Notes: generated by a model not told the origin, from the sequence alone. A stretch of 7,188 bases of DNA from Alphaproteobacteria bacterium (GCA_030430995.1 JAUIKA010000052.1:1-7188), one strand, 5' to 3'. Shown: positions 1-7,042, counted from the first letter of the stretch. Translations and numbers: made by a program.

Positions 1-213
1 CTATATACCGGGGTTGATATCTCTGTTGTGAAGAACTCAAAAGCCCCTGAAGAGCAGCTTAAGAAGATAAAATCTTCTGCATTCAGATTTAAAGCAGGTG
101 CAAAACTTAGCGGACAAAAGGGGAAATTTGAATACTGCCTAGACAGTGAATATAAGAAATATAGGTCTTATTCCCAGGTGACTGGCTCGCTTAAGCTGAA
201 AGTGAATTTGTAA
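1..213 (+). CDS. 3' end of a probable outer-membrane beta-barrel (autotransporter-like) protein
   Basis: The frame is open from the first base to the TAA at 211-213, so this is the last 70 codons of a longer gene; the GTG at 28 is internal, not a start. The visible part has alternating polar and hydrophobic residues, expected of amphipathic beta strands: an SSAFRFKAGAKL strand, a GKFEYCLDSEYKKY strand, then a terminal SYSQVTGSLKLKVNL strand ending at the stop codon. Outer-membrane barrels, including rickettsial surface-antigen autotransporters, commonly end in such a strand, usually with a terminal Phe; here it is Leu. If correct, the segment forms the end of the membrane barrel and carries the C-terminal signal read by the BAM machinery. 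The passenger domain lies outside the window. The gene converges on the minus-strand genes to its right. The barrel call is inferred from strand pattern and C-terminus; the specific family is not certain. Confidence 0.6.
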   Translation, partial: LYTGVDISVVKNSKAPEEQLKKIKSSAFRFKAGAKLSGQKGKFEYCLDSEYKKYRSYSQVTGSLKLKVNL

Positions 214-235
214 AAAGATGGGGATTCATTCCCCA
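212..235 (-). terminator. Rho-independent terminator for minus-strand transcripts
   Basis: Bases 219-235 form a hairpin with a 6-bp, GC-rich stem (TGGGGA/TCCCCA) and a 5-base loop. Read on the minus strand, it is followed at once by TCTTTTT, the classic intrinsic-terminator layout. On the plus strand no T-run follows, so it should mainly stop transcription coming from the small minus-strand genes at 386-974. It lies about 150 bases past the nearest minus-strand stop codon and abuts the stop codon of the converging plus-strand gene, so it would protect that gene from antisense read-through. Confidence 0.65.
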
Positions 236-385
236 CATAAATACAAGGAGCTATAAAAGGCGCTTAAAATAAAGAATTAAGTAGATTTTTAAAATAAAAG
301 CTATATTTTTATTATGTTGTAGAGTTTTATAATATTGTGATATAAAGCTCTTTATAAATGGGACTGGAATAGTAAGTATGATATA

Positions 386-607
386 CTATAGGTTTCCACT
401 GAGAATAGAATCCATATCAGGAATAGTGAATATATTATATAGCAATATGTCAGCTCTAGTGATAATAAGAGCATTACCATTAAAACTATAATAATGCTCT
501 ATAGGGCTATCATTGAGCGTATCACCGGGCTCAAAGCTAATATATAACTCCTCTGTGTATTTAATATCTATAGTTTTGGTGTCTATATCTACATATGCTA
601 TTTTCAT
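386..607 (-). CDS. Small hypothetical protein, 73 aa
   Basis: I do not recognise this protein. It starts with ATG at 607 (MKIAYVDIDT), ends with TAG at 386-388, is acidic, and has no signal peptide, membrane segment or cysteine motif. Its alternating pattern of hydrophobic residues (KIAYVDID, TIDIKY, ELYISF, NALIITRADILLY) suggests a small, mostly beta fold. A sigma70-like promoter at 634-662 places transcription initiation roughly 20 bases before the ATG, with no Shine-Dalgarno sequence. It resembles its neighbour at 705-974: both begin MKI, both have a PI followed by a short polar stretch, an aligned NALIITRADILL / ESVTLSGTEVM segment, and a DSIL near the C-terminus. A diverged tandem duplication is possible but not proven. 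The reading frame, promoter and downstream terminator at 212-235 support a real gene; function is unknown. Confidence 0.55.
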   Translation of the reverse strand: MKIAYVDIDTKTIDIKYTEELYISFEPGDTLNDSPIEHYYSFNGNALIITRADILLYNIFTIPDMDSILSGNL

Positions 608-633
608 ATTGTATGATTTAGTTTAATACCAAT

Positions 634-662
634 AGTATATAGCTAATCCATAACCTGATCAA
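634..662 (-). promoter_or_regulatory. Sigma70-like promoter of the 73-aa gene
   Basis: On the minus strand, TTGATC (657-662) and TATACT (634-639) are separated by 17 bases, the optimal spacing. Initiation would fall near 627, leaving a 5' leader of about 20 bases before the ATG at 607. It lies in the short gap between the two small genes, so the downstream gene may be transcribed on its own. In AT-rich DNA a chance -10 match is common; the paired -35 and exact spacing make this one reasonable. Confidence 0.45.
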
Positions 663-704
663 ATTAATCGGACTATATAAGAATAGAGAGCTAGTGATTA
701 TAAA

Positions 705-974
705 TTATCTTGCTATATCCATTAAAATACTATCTTGAATACCCATTACTTCTGTGCCACTAAGAGTCACACTCTCTTGGTCACCCAAGCCAACATAATC
801 TGTTATAGGTTTATTATTAATCACGACATTCCTCTGAAAGGTAATGCTACATTCATTATCCTCTAGATTTTGAAGATCAATATTTACTACTGTAATGCTT
901 TCTGCACTAATTAAAGCAGATGTAGTTGCAGATTCTATTTTCATGATATATTTTTTTAGTTGAATGTTTGACAT
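705..974 (-). CDS. Small hypothetical protein, 89 aa (79 aa from the internal start)
   Basis: I do not recognise this protein. The longest frame runs from ATG at 974 to TAA at 705-707. An internal ATG at 944 begins MKIESATTSA and may be the true start: a near-consensus promoter (973-1000) has its TATAAT box overlapping the first ATG, so a transcript from it could not contain that codon. Starting at 944 also makes the protein begin MKI like its neighbour at 386-607. Neither ATG has a Shine-Dalgarno sequence. The chain is acidic, lacks membrane segments and a signal peptide, has one cysteine, and shows short beta-like stretches (SITVVNIDL, CSITFQRNVVI, ESVTLSGTEVM) ending in GIQDSILMDIAR. Weak resemblance to the 73-aa neighbour suggests a related pair. 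It sits about 90 bases beyond the stop of rluD, outside the overlapping operon. Function unknown. Confidence 0.55.
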   Translation of the reverse strand: MSNIQLKKYIMKIESATTSALISAESITVVNIDLQNLEDNECSITFQRNVVINNKPITDYVGLGDQESVTLSGTEVMGIQDSILMDIAR

Positions 975-1000
975 TATATCTCATTATATATATAAGTCAA
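973..1000 (-). promoter_or_regulatory. Near-consensus sigma70 promoter of the 89/79-aa gene
   Basis: On the minus strand, TTGACT (995-1000, five of six bases of the -35 consensus) and a perfect TATAAT (973-978) are separated by 16 bases. The -10 box overlaps the ATG at 974, so the expected start site near 967 falls inside the longest reading frame. That favours translation from the ATG at 944. It is the best promoter match I found in the window. Confidence 0.5.
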
Positions 1001-1063
1001 TACTTACTATATTGCTAAAAATCTTTCTATGCCAGAGCTAGCATATTATTTCCCATTGCTATT

Positions 1064-2017
1064 TTAAAACAACTCCATAATCTGTTTTATATCCTCCGGA
1101 AGTTCTATACTAAATTCCATAACTTTTTTTTCAACCGGGTGCATAAATTTTATATAATAAGAGTGCAATGCTTGCCTGGTAAAGCTTAGAAAAGCATTTT
1201 GATATCTACTATCTATATAGTCAATTATTTTCTTTTCATTTTTGCCATATAACTGGTCCCCTATTATAGAATGCCCAATATAGCTCATATGAGCACGTAT
1301 TTGGTGAGTTCTACCTGTTTCTAAGATACATTCTACCAAAGATGCATAATCTGATAGATGCTTCTCTAGTTTTACATGTGTAATAGCAGATTTACCAGAG
1401 TCTTTGAAAGAGATAACCTTCATCCTTCTATGGTCACTTTTGCTTTTTATAAGATTCTTATCTATAGTAAATTCACCATTTTGAATAGCGCCCCAAACTA
1501 ATGCTTTATACTTCCTTACTATGCTCTTTTGCATAATTTGCTCAGAAAGCTTCTGATGTGCAAAGTCAGTTTTGGCGATTATCATAAGGCCAGATGTATC
1601 TTTATCTAACCTATGCACTATTCCTGGCCGCGTTTTTTCACCTATGCTGGATAGATTATCTCCGCAGCGGTCTAATAAAATATTTACCAATGTATCTTGC
1701 CTATGGCCAACCCCTGGGTGAACAACAAGGCCAGCATCTTTATTGATTACAAGGATATATGCATCTTCATATATAGCATTTATCTCTCTTGGCAGTGGAA
1801 TAAGCTCGTTTTCTTCTAACTTGGTTTCAAAACAATGGTCTAGCTCAATAACGTCTCCTTCTGAGAGAGTAAAGCTAGGCTTTAGAACTATCTTCTCATT
1901 AACCAAAAGCTTGGAACTTCCAATTACTTTTTGTAAATACCCCCTGGAAAACTCAGGAAAATGCTCTTTCAAAAAAAGATCTATTCTAATATTAGATTCT
2001 GCTACAAATCTATGCAT
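1064..2017 (-). CDS. rluD: 23S rRNA pseudouridine synthase, RluD type
   Basis: The enzyme isomerises uridines to pseudouridine in helix 69 of 23S rRNA (positions 1911, 1915 and 1917 in E. coli), aiding 50S assembly. The 317-residue length is normal. An N-terminal S4 RNA-binding domain (about residues 1-60, SRGYLQKVIGSSKLLVNEK) precedes the RluA-family catalytic domain. Motifs seen are NKDAGLVVHPGVG (92-104), GIVHRLDKDTSGLMIIAKT (132-150) with catalytic Asp138, and GRTHQIRAHMSYIGH (235-249) followed by GDQLYG. The VVHPG and GIVHRLDKDTSGLM forms fit RluD better than RluC. It is the last gene of the operon: its ATG at 2017 overlaps the TAG of gyrB by 8 bases, suggesting translational coupling. 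A TTG directly before this ATG, at 2020, could add one residue, but the ATG is the natural choice. Confidence 0.92.
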   Translation of the reverse strand: MHRFVAESNIRIDLFLKEHFPEFSRGYLQKVIGSSKLLVNEKIVLKPSFTLSEGDVIELDHCFETKLEENELIPLPREINAIYEDAYILVINKDAGLVVHPGVGHRQDTLVNILLDRCGDNLSSIGEKTRPGIVHRLDKDTSGLMIIAKTDFAHQKLSEQIMQKSIVRKYKALVWGAIQNGEFTIDKNLIKSKSDHRRMKVISFKDSGKSAITHVKLEKHLSDYASLVECILETGRTHQIRAHMSYIGHSIIGDQLYGKNEKKIIDYIDSRYQNAFLSFTRQALHSYYIKFMHPVEKKVMEFSIELPEDIKQIMELF

Positions 2018-4322
2018 CAAGATTCGCTACCTTTTGTGCATTCTGCTGTATAAAATCCCTCCTTGGCTCTACTACATCTCCCATTAAAGTAGAAAATATG
2101 CTATCAGCCTCTTCAGCATGCTCTATCCTTACTTGCAGCAATGTTCTTACTTCTGGGTCTAATGTTGTTTCCCAAAGTTGTGATGCGTTCATCTCACCAA
2201 GGCCTTTGAATCTTTGTATGGATATTCTTTTTCTGGATAAAGTATTTAAACAATTAATAAGCGCAGCAATACTATCTACTGTGAAGGTTTCAGTTTTAGA
2301 GGTAATAGTGATAGGTAGATATTGTTTCATATTTTGTGAAATTAACCTATCCATACATGCAAATTCATATTGAGGTACATATACCTGCTTATTTATACCA
2401 TCTTTTACATGTTTAATAGAGACATCTCCATCTGGGCTAATAACTGCGCCTGGTATCATATTCTTCTCTAATGCGTCTTGAAAGCTGCATCCAAGTTCTA
2501 TTTTATGTATAATCCTTTCAAAAAATTCTACATCATTTGTGATTGTGCGAATATTATTTATAAAGTTATTTGATTTGTTAAATAACTCTATAACATCTGT
2601 TTGTGATATTTTTTTGCCATTTAAAGATAGTTCTAAATCCTCCGCTATAACTTTGCTCAGATATTTATCTAACTCCTTATCATCTTTCATATATAGTTCT
2701 TTTCTACCTTTAATTTTATATAAAGGCGGCTGTGCTATATATAAATGCCCATGCTTTATAAGTTCCTTCATATGCCTATAAAAGAATGTGAGCAATAATG
2801 TTCTGATATGTGCACCATCTACGTCAGCATCTGTCATGATAATCACTTTATGATATCTCAGCTTCTCTAAGGAGAAATCTTCTTTAGTAATACCAGTCCC
2901 TAGTGCTGTAATTAGCGTACCTATTGCGTCGAAGCCCAAGATTTTATCAAATCTAGCTTTTTCTACATTAAGTATTTTTCCCCTCATAGGCAAAATAGCC
3001 TGGTTTTTTCGGCTCCTCCCTTGTTTTGCAGTACCACCCGCAGAATCTCCTTCCACTATAAAGATTTCAGATTTTGCTGGGTCTTTCTCCTGGCAATCTG
3101 CAAGTTTACCTGGAAGGTTAGAGATTTCTAAAACATTTTTTCTCCTTGTAAGCTCCCTCGCCCTTTTTGCAGCTTCCCTAGCAGATGCAGCTTCTAGTAT
3201 TTTATTTACAATAGCTTTTGCAATAGGTGGGTTTTTATCTAACCACCCGCATAGGCTATCATATACTACATTTTCTACCACGGGTCTTACTTCTGAGCTC
3301 ACTAGCTTATCTTTTGTTTGGGAAGAGAATTTAGGATCCGGAACCTTTGTTGAAAGAATACATGTGAGCCCTTCTCTGATATCATCACCTGTGATATTTA
3401 ATTTAGATTTCTTCTTTTGTGCTTGTTCATCTATATATTGGTTTAATGCTCTTGTAAGGCCTGACTTTAAACCTGCAAGATGCGTTCCTCCATCTTTTTG
3501 CTTAATATTATTAGTAAAACATAATATATTTTCATAATAAGAGTCATTCCATTGCAATGCAACCTCAGCCACTATATCTTTATTTTTTCCACCAACATTT
3601 ATTGTAGAATGCAAAATTTGTTTACCATTATCAAGATATTGAACATATTCACTAATTCCACCTTGGCTATGTAAAATAGATTTTTTATTTTTAAGTTCAT
3701 CTATAAGAACAATTTTTAAGCCTGCATTAAGGAATGCCATTTCTCTAAATCTATGTTCTAAAGTAGAAAAATTAAACTGAGTAGAAGAGAAAATAGTATC
3801 TGAGGGCAAAAATGTTATCTCAGTACCATGCTTATTTCCTGCATTATTGCTTACTTCTTTTAAAGGCGCTTTAGACTCGCCCATATTGAATTCCATATAA
3901 TGCTCTTTTCCACCTCTGAAGATGCGTAGTTGAAGCAGTTCAGATAAAGCATTTACAACAGAAACGCCAACTCCGTGCAAACCGCCGGAAACTTTATATA
4001 TATTCTGGTCAAACTTACCACCAGCATGTAATTTTGTCATAATCACTTCTGCAGCAGAGATTCCCTCTTCAGGATGCATATCAACAGGGATTCCTCTTCC
4101 ATTATCTGCAACTCTTACAGCTCCATTTGCCATTAAAGTTACTTCAATTTTAGTACAATGCCCAGCTAATGCTTCATCAACTGAGTTATCAACAACTTCA
4201 TATACCATATGGTGAAGGCCACTACCATCATCTGTATCCCCTATATACATGCCAGGTCTTTTGCGGACTGCCTCTAAACCTTTGAGGACTTTAATATTTT
4301 CGGCGGTATAAGTTTTAGACAT
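2010..4322 (-). CDS. gyrB: DNA gyrase subunit B
   Basis: This is the ATPase subunit of the A2B2 gyrase that introduces negative supercoils ahead of replication and transcription forks; GyrA is not in the window. The 770-residue protein is complete. The GHKL ATPase domain (about 1-220) has Glu42 and Asn46 in YEVVDNSVDE, Asp73 in ADNGRGIP, and the GGLHGVGVSVVNAL ATP lid at 113-126. The transducer domain holds the QTK loop at 335-337. The Toprim domain has EGDSAGG at 424-430 and DADVD at 498-502 for metal binding; these positions match E. coli numbering. The C-terminus carries QRFKGLGEMNASQLWETTLDP, where QLWETT is the GyrB rather than ParE form, and ends MGDVVEPRRDFIQ...VANLDA as in alphaproteobacteria. 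Residue 447, Lys in E. coli and linked there to quinolone response, is Arg. gyrB lies 49 bases after radA and has no Shine-Dalgarno sequence, but may have its own promoter at 4351-4379. Confidence 0.97.
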   Translation of the reverse strand: MSKTYTAENIKVLKGLEAVRKRPGMYIGDTDDGSGLHHMVYEVVDNSVDEALAGHCTKIEVTLMANGAVRVADNGRGIPVDMHPEEGISAAEVIMTKLHAGGKFDQNIYKVSGGLHGVGVSVVNALSELLQLRIFRGGKEHYMEFNMGESKAPLKEVSNNAGNKHGTEITFLPSDTIFSSTQFNFSTLEHRFREMAFLNAGLKIVLIDELKNKKSILHSQGGISEYVQYLDNGKQILHSTINVGGKNKDIVAEVALQWNDSYYENILCFTNNIKQKDGGTHLAGLKSGLTRALNQYIDEQAQKKKSKLNITGDDIREGLTCILSTKVPDPKFSSQTKDKLVSSEVRPVVENVVYDSLCGWLDKNPPIAKAIVNKILEAASAREAAKRARELTRRKNVLEISNLPGKLADCQEKDPAKSEIFIVEGDSAGGTAKQGRSRKNQAILPMRGKILNVEKARFDKILGFDAIGTLITALGTGITKEDFSLEKLRYHKVIIMTDADVDGAHIRTLLLTFFYRHMKELIKHGHLYIAQPPLYKIKGRKELYMKDDKELDKYLSKVIAEDLELSLNGKKISQTDVIELFNKSNNFINNIRTITNDVEFFERIIHKIELGCSFQDALEKNMIPGAVISPDGDVSIKHVKDGINKQVYVPQYEFACMDRLISQNMKQYLPITITSKTETFTVDSIAALINCLNTLSRKRISIQRFKGLGEMNASQLWETTLDPEVRTLLQVRIEHAEEADSIFSTLMGDVVEPRRDFIQQNAQKVANLDA

Positions 4323-4350
4323 TTATTAAATAGTTTTTACTACTTCACAT

Positions 4351-4379
4351 ATTTTACATCCATATACATCTTTATACAA
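4351..4379 (-). promoter_or_regulatory. Possible internal promoter for gyrB-rluD
   Basis: On the minus strand, TTGTAT (4374-4379, overlapping the radA stop codon) and TAAAAT (4351-4356) are 17 bases apart. The -10 matches five of six consensus positions, the -35 only three. Initiation near 4344 would give a leader of roughly 20 bases before the gyrB ATG. It lies in the only non-overlapping junction of the operon, which is where separate gyrB control would be expected. AT-rich sequence makes chance matches likely. Confidence 0.3.
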
Positions 4380-5706
4380 ATAGTATATCTCTGAGTTGGC
4401 TAATATGGGTAACTTTTGTTATTCCTTCTATGTCTTCTGAAGCTATGATTCTATCAAATCCTAGTTTCCTTGCTTCTTTTAAGCGCATAGCTGGTTGCTG
4501 TACTTTTCTTACTTCCCCTGAAAGGCCTAATTCTCCAAAAAATACTACATCACTTGGAATAATTTTTTGTGTAGCGGCAGAAATAAGCCCAGCAGCGATG
4601 GCAAGATCTGCAGCAGGTTCAGAGATTTTAAAACCACCTGCGACTGTTAAATACACTTCATATGCAGAAAGATTTAAGCCATATCTAACAGCCAAGACAG
4701 CGAGTATCATAGCAAGCCTGTTAGAATCCCACCCTACCACTGCTCTGCGCGGCATTGGCGAAGATGTAGACATAACTAGCATTTGTACTTCAACAAGTAC
4801 AGGCCTTGTACCTTCTATGCATGCAAAAGTAACACTCCCTGAAATTTCTTGCCTATTGCAATTAAGGAATAGCGCTGAAGGGTTTGTTACTTGGTTTAAT
4901 CCTCCTGAAGTCATCTCAAAAATAGCGGATTCATTCACAGGGCCAAATCTGTTTTTAATAGACCTAATAATTCTATAATAATAATTTTGGTCTCCCTCAA
5001 AATATAAAACTACATCCACCATATGCTCTAAAACCTTAGGCCCTGCTATTTGCCCATCTTTTGTAATATGGCCTATTAAAAATAATGAAATAAAATGGCC
5101 CTTACAATAAGAAATCAGGCTATTTGCAACAGAGCGTATTTGGGAGACAGTTCCTGGCGCTGAAGATATTTCTGGGTCAGACATTGTCTGAACAGAATCT
5201 ATTATAAGAATTTTGATTCCAGGGTTATTTCTTAGGGTTGCTATTATATCTGCAGCATTAGTTGCAGCAGCTATTTTAAAAGATTTAGATATTTTCATAT
5301 CAAGCCTTTTTGCTCTTAGCATTACCTGTTGGCATGACTCTTCCCCGGTAATATATAATACATTATTACCTGCATTGGCAAGGGCTATTGAAAGCTGTAA
5401 TAAAATAGTAGACTTACCTATACCAGGGTCACCACCTAGTAGCATTGCGCCACCTTCTACTATTCCCCCTCCTAGAATATGGTCTATTTCAGAAAAACTG
5501 CTAGGTATCCTTTTTGACTCCTGAATATTTTCATATACATTACTATCTAACTCAATAGCTTTGCCTGATGAAATTGAAATAATAGATAAATCTTCTTTTT
5601 CTTGGGATAAAGTATTCCACTTGCCGCAATCCGCACATCTACCAGACCATTTATGCGCTACTGCACCACAATTATTACATATATAAGATATCTTACTTTT
5701 GGACAT
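4372..5706 (-). CDS. radA: DNA repair and recombination protein RadA (Sms)
   Basis: RadA is a RecA-like, DnaB-shaped ring ATPase that drives branch migration of recombination intermediates and helps RecA-mediated repair in the cytoplasm. At 444 residues it has the full family length. In order there are a four-cysteine zinc finger (CNNC at 10-13, CADC at 24-27), a Walker A motif GDPGIGKST (92-100), a Walker B strand ILIIDS (166-171), a GHITKDG motif (212-218), the RadA-specific KNRFG motif (251-255), and a C-terminal Lon-protease-like domain (about 285-440) with SEPAADLAIAAGL and GELGLSGEVR. The Lon-like domain has no protease role in this family. The start ATG at 5706 overlaps the end of rsmD by 14 bases and has no clear Shine-Dalgarno sequence. 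All key residues are present, so the protein should be functional. Confidence 0.97.
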   Translation of the reverse strand: MSKSKISYICNNCGAVAHKWSGRCADCGKWNTLSQEKEDLSIISISSGKAIELDSNVYENIQESKRIPSSFSEIDHILGGGIVEGGAMLLGGDPGIGKSTILLQLSIALANAGNNVLYITGEESCQQVMLRAKRLDMKISKSFKIAAATNAADIIATLRNNPGIKILIIDSVQTMSDPEISSAPGTVSQIRSVANSLISYCKGHFISLFLIGHITKDGQIAGPKVLEHMVDVVLYFEGDQNYYYRIIRSIKNRFGPVNESAIFEMTSGGLNQVTNPSALFLNCNRQEISGSVTFACIEGTRPVLVEVQMLVMSTSSPMPRRAVVGWDSNRLAMILAVLAVRYGLNLSAYEVYLTVAGGFKISEPAADLAIAAGLISAATQKIIPSDVVFFGELGLSGEVRKVQQPAMRLKEARKLGFDRIIASEDIEGITKVTHISQLRDILFV

Positions 5707-6226
5707 ATATTAATATTTTTGTTTTACCATAAACTTTTTCTTTTAGCAGTTCCAAACCCTTTTGAGATATTTGGTAGTTAGCATATTTTTTTATCTCCAT
5801 AACTATTATAGTGCCTGTTTTTATATATCCTTGAGATGAAAGTAATTCCATAGAATGGTTATATATATGTAATTTATCATATGGTGGGTCTATGAATATT
5901 AGGTCAAAAGCATTTTTAGCTGTGGCGATATTTCTATAGTCAATATTCCAAATATCTGAATTTACATTATGTTTTTTTGTAAATGCTGCTACCTCGGTGG
6001 TTTGGTTTTTGTTGCTATCTAGAAATAAAACATATTTAGCCCCTCTTGATGCCGCCTCTATCCCCATAGAGCCGGTGCCGCAGAATAAATCTAATATATA
6101 TTCAGCATTAATATAGCTGCCAAGCATGCTAAAAATAGCCTCCCTTACCATGGATTTTGTAGGGCGGCAAGTCTCTTTTGCCTTTGGGAGTAATGCCCTT
6201 TTATATTTACCTGAAATTACGCGCAT
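5693..6226 (-). CDS. rsmD: 16S rRNA (guanine(966)-N(2))-methyltransferase RsmD
   Basis: RsmD uses S-adenosylmethionine to methylate N2 of G966 in 16S rRNA, a base near the P site of the 30S subunit. The 177-residue protein shows the family N-terminus (MRVISGKYKR, then RPTKSMVREAIFSML at 21-35), a Rossmann-fold SAM-binding motif LDLFCGTGSMGIEAASRGA at 45-63, an acidic residue at the end of the next strand (FLDSNK, Asp70), and the N-methyltransferase catalytic motif DPPY at 113-116. Its length is typical. The ATG at 6226 overlaps the 3' end of kdsB by 10 bases, and its stop lies inside radA, so translation is probably coupled on both sides. Only a weak purine-rich AAGAAAA precedes the start. 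Confidence 0.93.
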   Translation of the reverse strand: MRVISGKYKRALLPKAKETCRPTKSMVREAIFSMLGSYINAEYILDLFCGTGSMGIEAASRGAKYVLFLDSNKNQTTEVAAFTKKHNVNSDIWNIDYRNIATAKNAFDLIFIDPPYDKLHIYNHSMELLSSQGYIKTGTIIVMEIKKYANYQISQKGLELLKEKVYGKTKILIYVQK

Positions 6227-6915
6227 ATTTTTCTTGCTTTATCTAAATCTTCTTTAGTGTCTATAGAAATTGGTATGTTATCTGTTTCCACCACCTCTAT
6301 TGTCATGCCATTTTCAATAGCTCTTAATTGCTCTAATGACTCTAACTTCTCTAAATAAGAGGTTGGCAAAGATACAAATTTTTTTAGGGATTCATATTTA
6401 AAACCATATATGCCTATATGTAATAGATAACTCTCTGTATTATAGGGCACCATAGAGCGTGAAAAATATATAGCATTATTATGGATGTTTTTTACTATTT
6501 TAACTGCTGAGTTAGAGCTTGCATATTCTTCTCTAGACTCTGCGGCTAAAGTAACTATATCTGCTTCAGACATAATAAGCCTAGTAGCTAGTTTTAAAAT
6601 ATCTTTTGGATCTATAAACGGCATATCGCATTGTAAATTTATCACATATTTATAATCTTTATTTATCTTACGTAATGCTGCAAATACTCTATCTGAACCA
6701 CTTGGCAATTCCGGATCTGTTAGAATAACATTAACATCTTTAAATTCTTTTGGAAGTGGAAAGTCAGAGGCTATATATGTGTCTATTTTAGTTTTCACAG
6801 CTTTTTCACAAGACAATTGTAATATTGTTTTACCTGATATAACCTGCATAGGTTTTTGTTTTAACCTAGAAGAATTAATACGTGCTGGCAAAACAATAGC
6901 AAGGTCTTTAAACAT
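6217..6915 (-). CDS. kdsB: 3-deoxy-manno-octulosonate cytidylyltransferase (CMP-Kdo synthetase)
   Basis: KdsB joins Kdo to CMP using CTP, giving the activated sugar that WaaA adds to lipid A in LPS synthesis. The nucleotidyltransferase signature PARINSSRLKQKP (10-22) is present, followed by PSGSDR (71-76), a metal-binding loop QCDMPF (95-100, Asp97), YFSRS (150-154), GIYGF (169-172 region), SLEQLRAIENG (193-203) and SIDT (217-220). Two features are unusual. The loop that is QGDEP in E. coli reads QCDMP; Rickettsia-type enzymes as I recall them have QGDMPF, so only the Cys is distinctive. The stretch between the N-terminal signature and PSGSDR is shorter than usual, giving 232 residues rather than about 250. 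The metal-binding Asp is retained, so activity is likely. As the first annotated gene of the operon it has no Shine-Dalgarno sequence and follows a possible leader ORF by 25 bases. Confidence 0.92.
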   Translation of the reverse strand: MFKDLAIVLPARINSSRLKQKPMQVISGKTILQLSCEKAVKTKIDTYIASDFPLPKEFKDVNVILTDPELPSGSDRVFAALRKINKDYKYVINLQCDMPFIDPKDILKLATRLIMSEADIVTLAAESREEYASSNSAVKIVKNIHNNAIYFSRSMVPYNTESYLLHIGIYGFKYESLKKFVSLPTSYLEKLESLEQLRAIENGMTIEVVETDNIPISIDTKEDLDKARKICA

Positions 6916-6940
6916 AATAATGCTAACAAAATTTTATAGC

Positions 6941-7042
6941 TTATATGCTAACCATTTGGCTCTTTAATAGCAAATACTTTTCTATGCAAATATATAAAGC
7001 CCCCTTCACAACGCGGCCATATATTACAACCAGTTTATACAT
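6941..7042 (-). CDS. Possible 33-aa leader ORF upstream of kdsB
   Basis: An ATG at 7042 opens a 33-codon frame closing with TAA at 6941-6943, 25 bases before the kdsB ATG. It is preceded by GGAG (7050-7053) at a 7-base spacing, the best Shine-Dalgarno match I found here, and lies just downstream of a plausible promoter (7066-7093). The peptide begins MYKLVVIYGRVVKGALYI and is basic and fairly hydrophobic, without a convincing membrane segment. I do not recognise it. It could be a small protein, a leader peptide coupled to kdsB translation, or a chance frame. Confidence 0.28.
   Translation of the reverse strand: MYKLVVIYGRVVKGALYICIEKYLLLKSQMVSI

Noticed and set aside
249..305. Short direct repeats (AGCTATA and TTAAAATAAA, each twice)
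   Set aside because: Low-complexity AT-rich sequence with no regular unit and no link to a mobile element.
341..356. Inverted repeat TATAAAG/CTTTATA
   Set aside because: It is made almost entirely of A and T, has a very small loop and no T-run on either strand; such repeats are expected by chance here.
1014..1046. Terminator-like sequence after rluD on the minus strand (short ATGC/GCAT stem, then a five-T run)
   Set aside because: The stem has only four outer base pairs, then a mismatch, and the T-run begins about eight bases after it. It is too weak to call as an intrinsic terminator.
4430..4978. Plus-strand 182-codon frame antisense to radA
   Set aside because: radA is unmistakable on the other strand with all motifs intact; the antisense frame is a by-product of its codon usage. 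The same applies to the other plus-strand frames inside gyrB, radA and rluD.
6920..6952. Repeated ATGCTAAC octamer upstream of kdsB as a possible operator
   Set aside because: Two eight-base direct copies in AT-rich DNA, without dyad symmetry and lying downstream of the candidate promoter, are not enough for a regulator-site call.
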